This document shows, one piece after another, positions 63,037 through 64,000 of a DNA stretch of 64,000 nucleotides. Within the stretch, counting starts at the first letter, position 1. Each line of letters opens with the position of its first letter. The notes below the pieces were generated by a model that worked only from the letters and a program-made list of their open reading frames with translations, made no database searches and was not told the DNA's origin. Position numbers and translations under genes: made by a program. The DNA comes from a virus, in the IMG/VR virus record IMGVR_UViG_3300023257_000007, positions 186,001 to 250,000 of that record, one strand, 5' to 3'.

Positions 63037-63335
63037 TGAATGAACTTGTATATATTAGTGTAAATAATAAGGAACAATATGATAGAGTTATACGTATTGC
63101 TGAAAATAATGGTTTTAAAACAAGAGGTAATTCCTCTTCTTTACCTGTTAATATTTATCTTTGTATTAAGGATGCTGTTGAAGGATCTTGGTTAAAGGAT
63201 GTTATTTATTTTAGTAGTAATGATTATGATCTATATAAAACTGTATTACCAGTTAGGATAAAATGTGATTATGAGGATTTTTCAGAAGAATATTTAAAGT
63301 TTATAACAGAATCAGATAAGATGGGATTATTATAA
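63036..63335 (+). CDS. tagged hypothetical protein, 99 aa (DKMGLL)
   Basis: LVYISVNNKEQYDRVIRIAE, NNGFKTRG, FSEEYLKFITESDKMGLL. Standard array plan with a GFKT at the GYxW position. Confidence 0.65.
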   Translation: MNELVYISVNNKEQYDRVIRIAENNGFKTRGNSSSLPVNIYLCIKDAVEGSWLKDVIYFSSNDYDLYKTVLPVRIKCDYEDFSEEYLKFITESDKMGLL

Positions 63336-63337
63336 TT

Positions 63338-63749
63338 ATGAATGAATCGAATACAATATTGTGTGCTGCTTTTTGTGGTACTGGAAAAACTTATATTTGC
63401 AATCAGAATAAGAAGGCTATTAAAATTGAATATTGGAAGTATGAAAGAAGGACTAGAAAAAGAATATGTTAGTGATATAAAAAAGCAAATTGGAAAAGTA
63501 GATTATATTTTTTTAAGTACTGACATAGAAGGTTTGAAACTATTAAAAGGTTTTAATATTGTACTTGATTACCCTGAAAATAATTTGAGAAATGAATACC
63601 TTGATAGGTTTATTGATAGAGATAGTCCTTACGATTTTATAGGGACGTTTATGAAACATTGGAATATATGGATAGATGAACTTAAAGATCAAAATTATTG
63701 TAAACATATTATATTGAAAAATGGTGAGTACTTGCAAAATATTCTCTAA
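63338..63749 (+). pseudogene. P-loop nucleotide kinase-like gene with a frameshift
   Basis: The ATG frame gives NTILCAAFCGTGKTYICNQN, with Walker A GTGKT, then KAIKIEYWKYE and a stop at about 63465. The next frame continues KQIGKVDYIFLSTDIEGLKL, GFNIVLDYPENNLRNEYLDR and FIDRDSPYDFIGTFMKHWN. Together they resemble a phage P-loop kinase of about 135 aa with an RDSPYDF lid-like motif. A single indel between 63420 and 63465 splits it. Confidence 0.6.
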
Positions 63750-63779
63750 ATTAAAGACTATGTTTTAAATTAAATAACA

Positions 63780-64000
63780 ATGAATGATATAGATATAAAT
63801 GTAAATGAAGATAATTATATAGAATTTGTCAATTATTTATATAGTATTAATTATATAACTAAGAATGATAATGAAAGGTTAGTTAATTGGTATACTGATG
63901 TGAATGATTATTTTCAAAAAGAATATAACTCATATGAATATAGATTATTTTTTGATCGTAAAGAATGGGATATAATAGCTTGTTGTTGTGGCGGTTCTGA
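63780..64000 (+). CDS. hypothetical protein, 3' end outside window
   Basis: MNDIDINVNEDNYIEFVNYL, NWYTDVNDYFQKEYNSYEYR, IIACCCGGS to the window edge. Acidic and Tyr-rich; no family recognised. Confidence 0.45.
   Translation, partial: MNDIDINVNEDNYIEFVNYLYSINYITKNDNERLVNWYTDVNDYFQKEYNSYEYRLFFDRKEWDIIACCCGGS

Noticed and set aside
31441-63335. The conserved tail as a DNA-level reinitiation site (AAAATGGGATTATTATGA) rather than a peptide signal
   Set aside because: Tails also occur in genes not followed by an overlapping start, on the minus strand, and with different synonymous codons; kept only as a secondary explanation.
1-64000. Reassigned stop codons, as in some Bacteroidota phages
   Set aside because: TAA, TGA and TAG are all used as normal stops, including TGA in many ATGA overlaps and TAG at 42599 and 55580; no suppressor tRNA anticodon is seen.
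1-64000. Prophage or insertion sequence signs
   Set aside because: No integrase, transposase, attachment-site-like repeat or host gene is present in the window.

Overview
The window is one stretch of a very AT-rich, tailed dsDNA phage genome. No chromosomal housekeeping operon, insertion sequence, integrase or CRISPR array is visible. The host is very probably a member of the Bacteroidota, most likely a flavobacterium. Roughly 40 upstream regions carry the Bacteroidota promoter form: a TTTG/AGAA-type -33 region about 20 nt before a TAnnTTTG -7 box, here usually CCGTATATTTGTA or CCGTATCTTTGTA. Many genes also lack a Shine-Dalgarno sequence. T4-type features (a gp1-like nucleotide kinase, a gp6-like baseplate wedge protein, thymidylate synthase, TATAAATA-like sequences upstream of late genes) suggest a large myovirus. 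Terminase, capsid and replisome genes are not in the window.

Layout. Positions 1-24.9 kb hold the virion and metabolic part: a truncated dNMP kinase, small genes, two tail-fibre-like proteins with related N-termini, an Ig-like decoration protein, a 793-aa structural protein, a membrane-anchored M23 endopeptidase, a secreted Tyr/His/Asn-rich protein, a leftward baseplate operon (19.3 to 13.8 kb), a HAD phosphatase, RNase H, two glycosyltransferases and thymidylate synthase. Positions 25-28.4 kb hold a leftward operon of small unknown proteins, one with a (KVEP)n linker, followed by an amidoligase-like gene. Positions 28.4-31 kb hold small genes on both strands, several of them broken. An AT-rich gene-free stretch with direct repeats at 30.9-31.4 kb is followed by a switch to almost purely rightward transcription. 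Positions 31.4-41.7 kb and 57-64 kb are accessory arrays of 60-210 aa proteins, mostly joined by ATGA start/stop overlaps. Between them, 37.8-54 kb carries an unusually dense set of single-gene promoter/terminator units: three HU/IHF-like proteins, a SprT-like protein, an RNA ligase with a DUF4314 partner, nine tRNAs including an initiator tRNA, and several structured non-coding RNAs.

The main unexplained feature is a modular end-tag system. About 45 small, otherwise diverse proteins end in (K/N)(M/L)GL(L/I). Many share an internal GYxW motif and look like tandem paralogues. A second set of about a dozen starts with MK(Y/H)LxxYxE, resembling the capsid-targeting N-terminus of T4 internal proteins. 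Six intact proteins carry both ends. A working model is that these termini sort large sets of rapidly evolving accessory proteins to one place or partner, for example the prohead interior. Other items: five copies of a promoter-linked ~60-nt RNA with a conserved AGAGTAGACTC hairpin, a ~570-nt promoter-to-terminator RNA at 43 kb, genes whose ATG lies 2-4 nt after the -7 box (probable leaderless mRNAs), an A10 run that frameshifts a tagged gene, and many gene remnants that show duplication and decay in progress.
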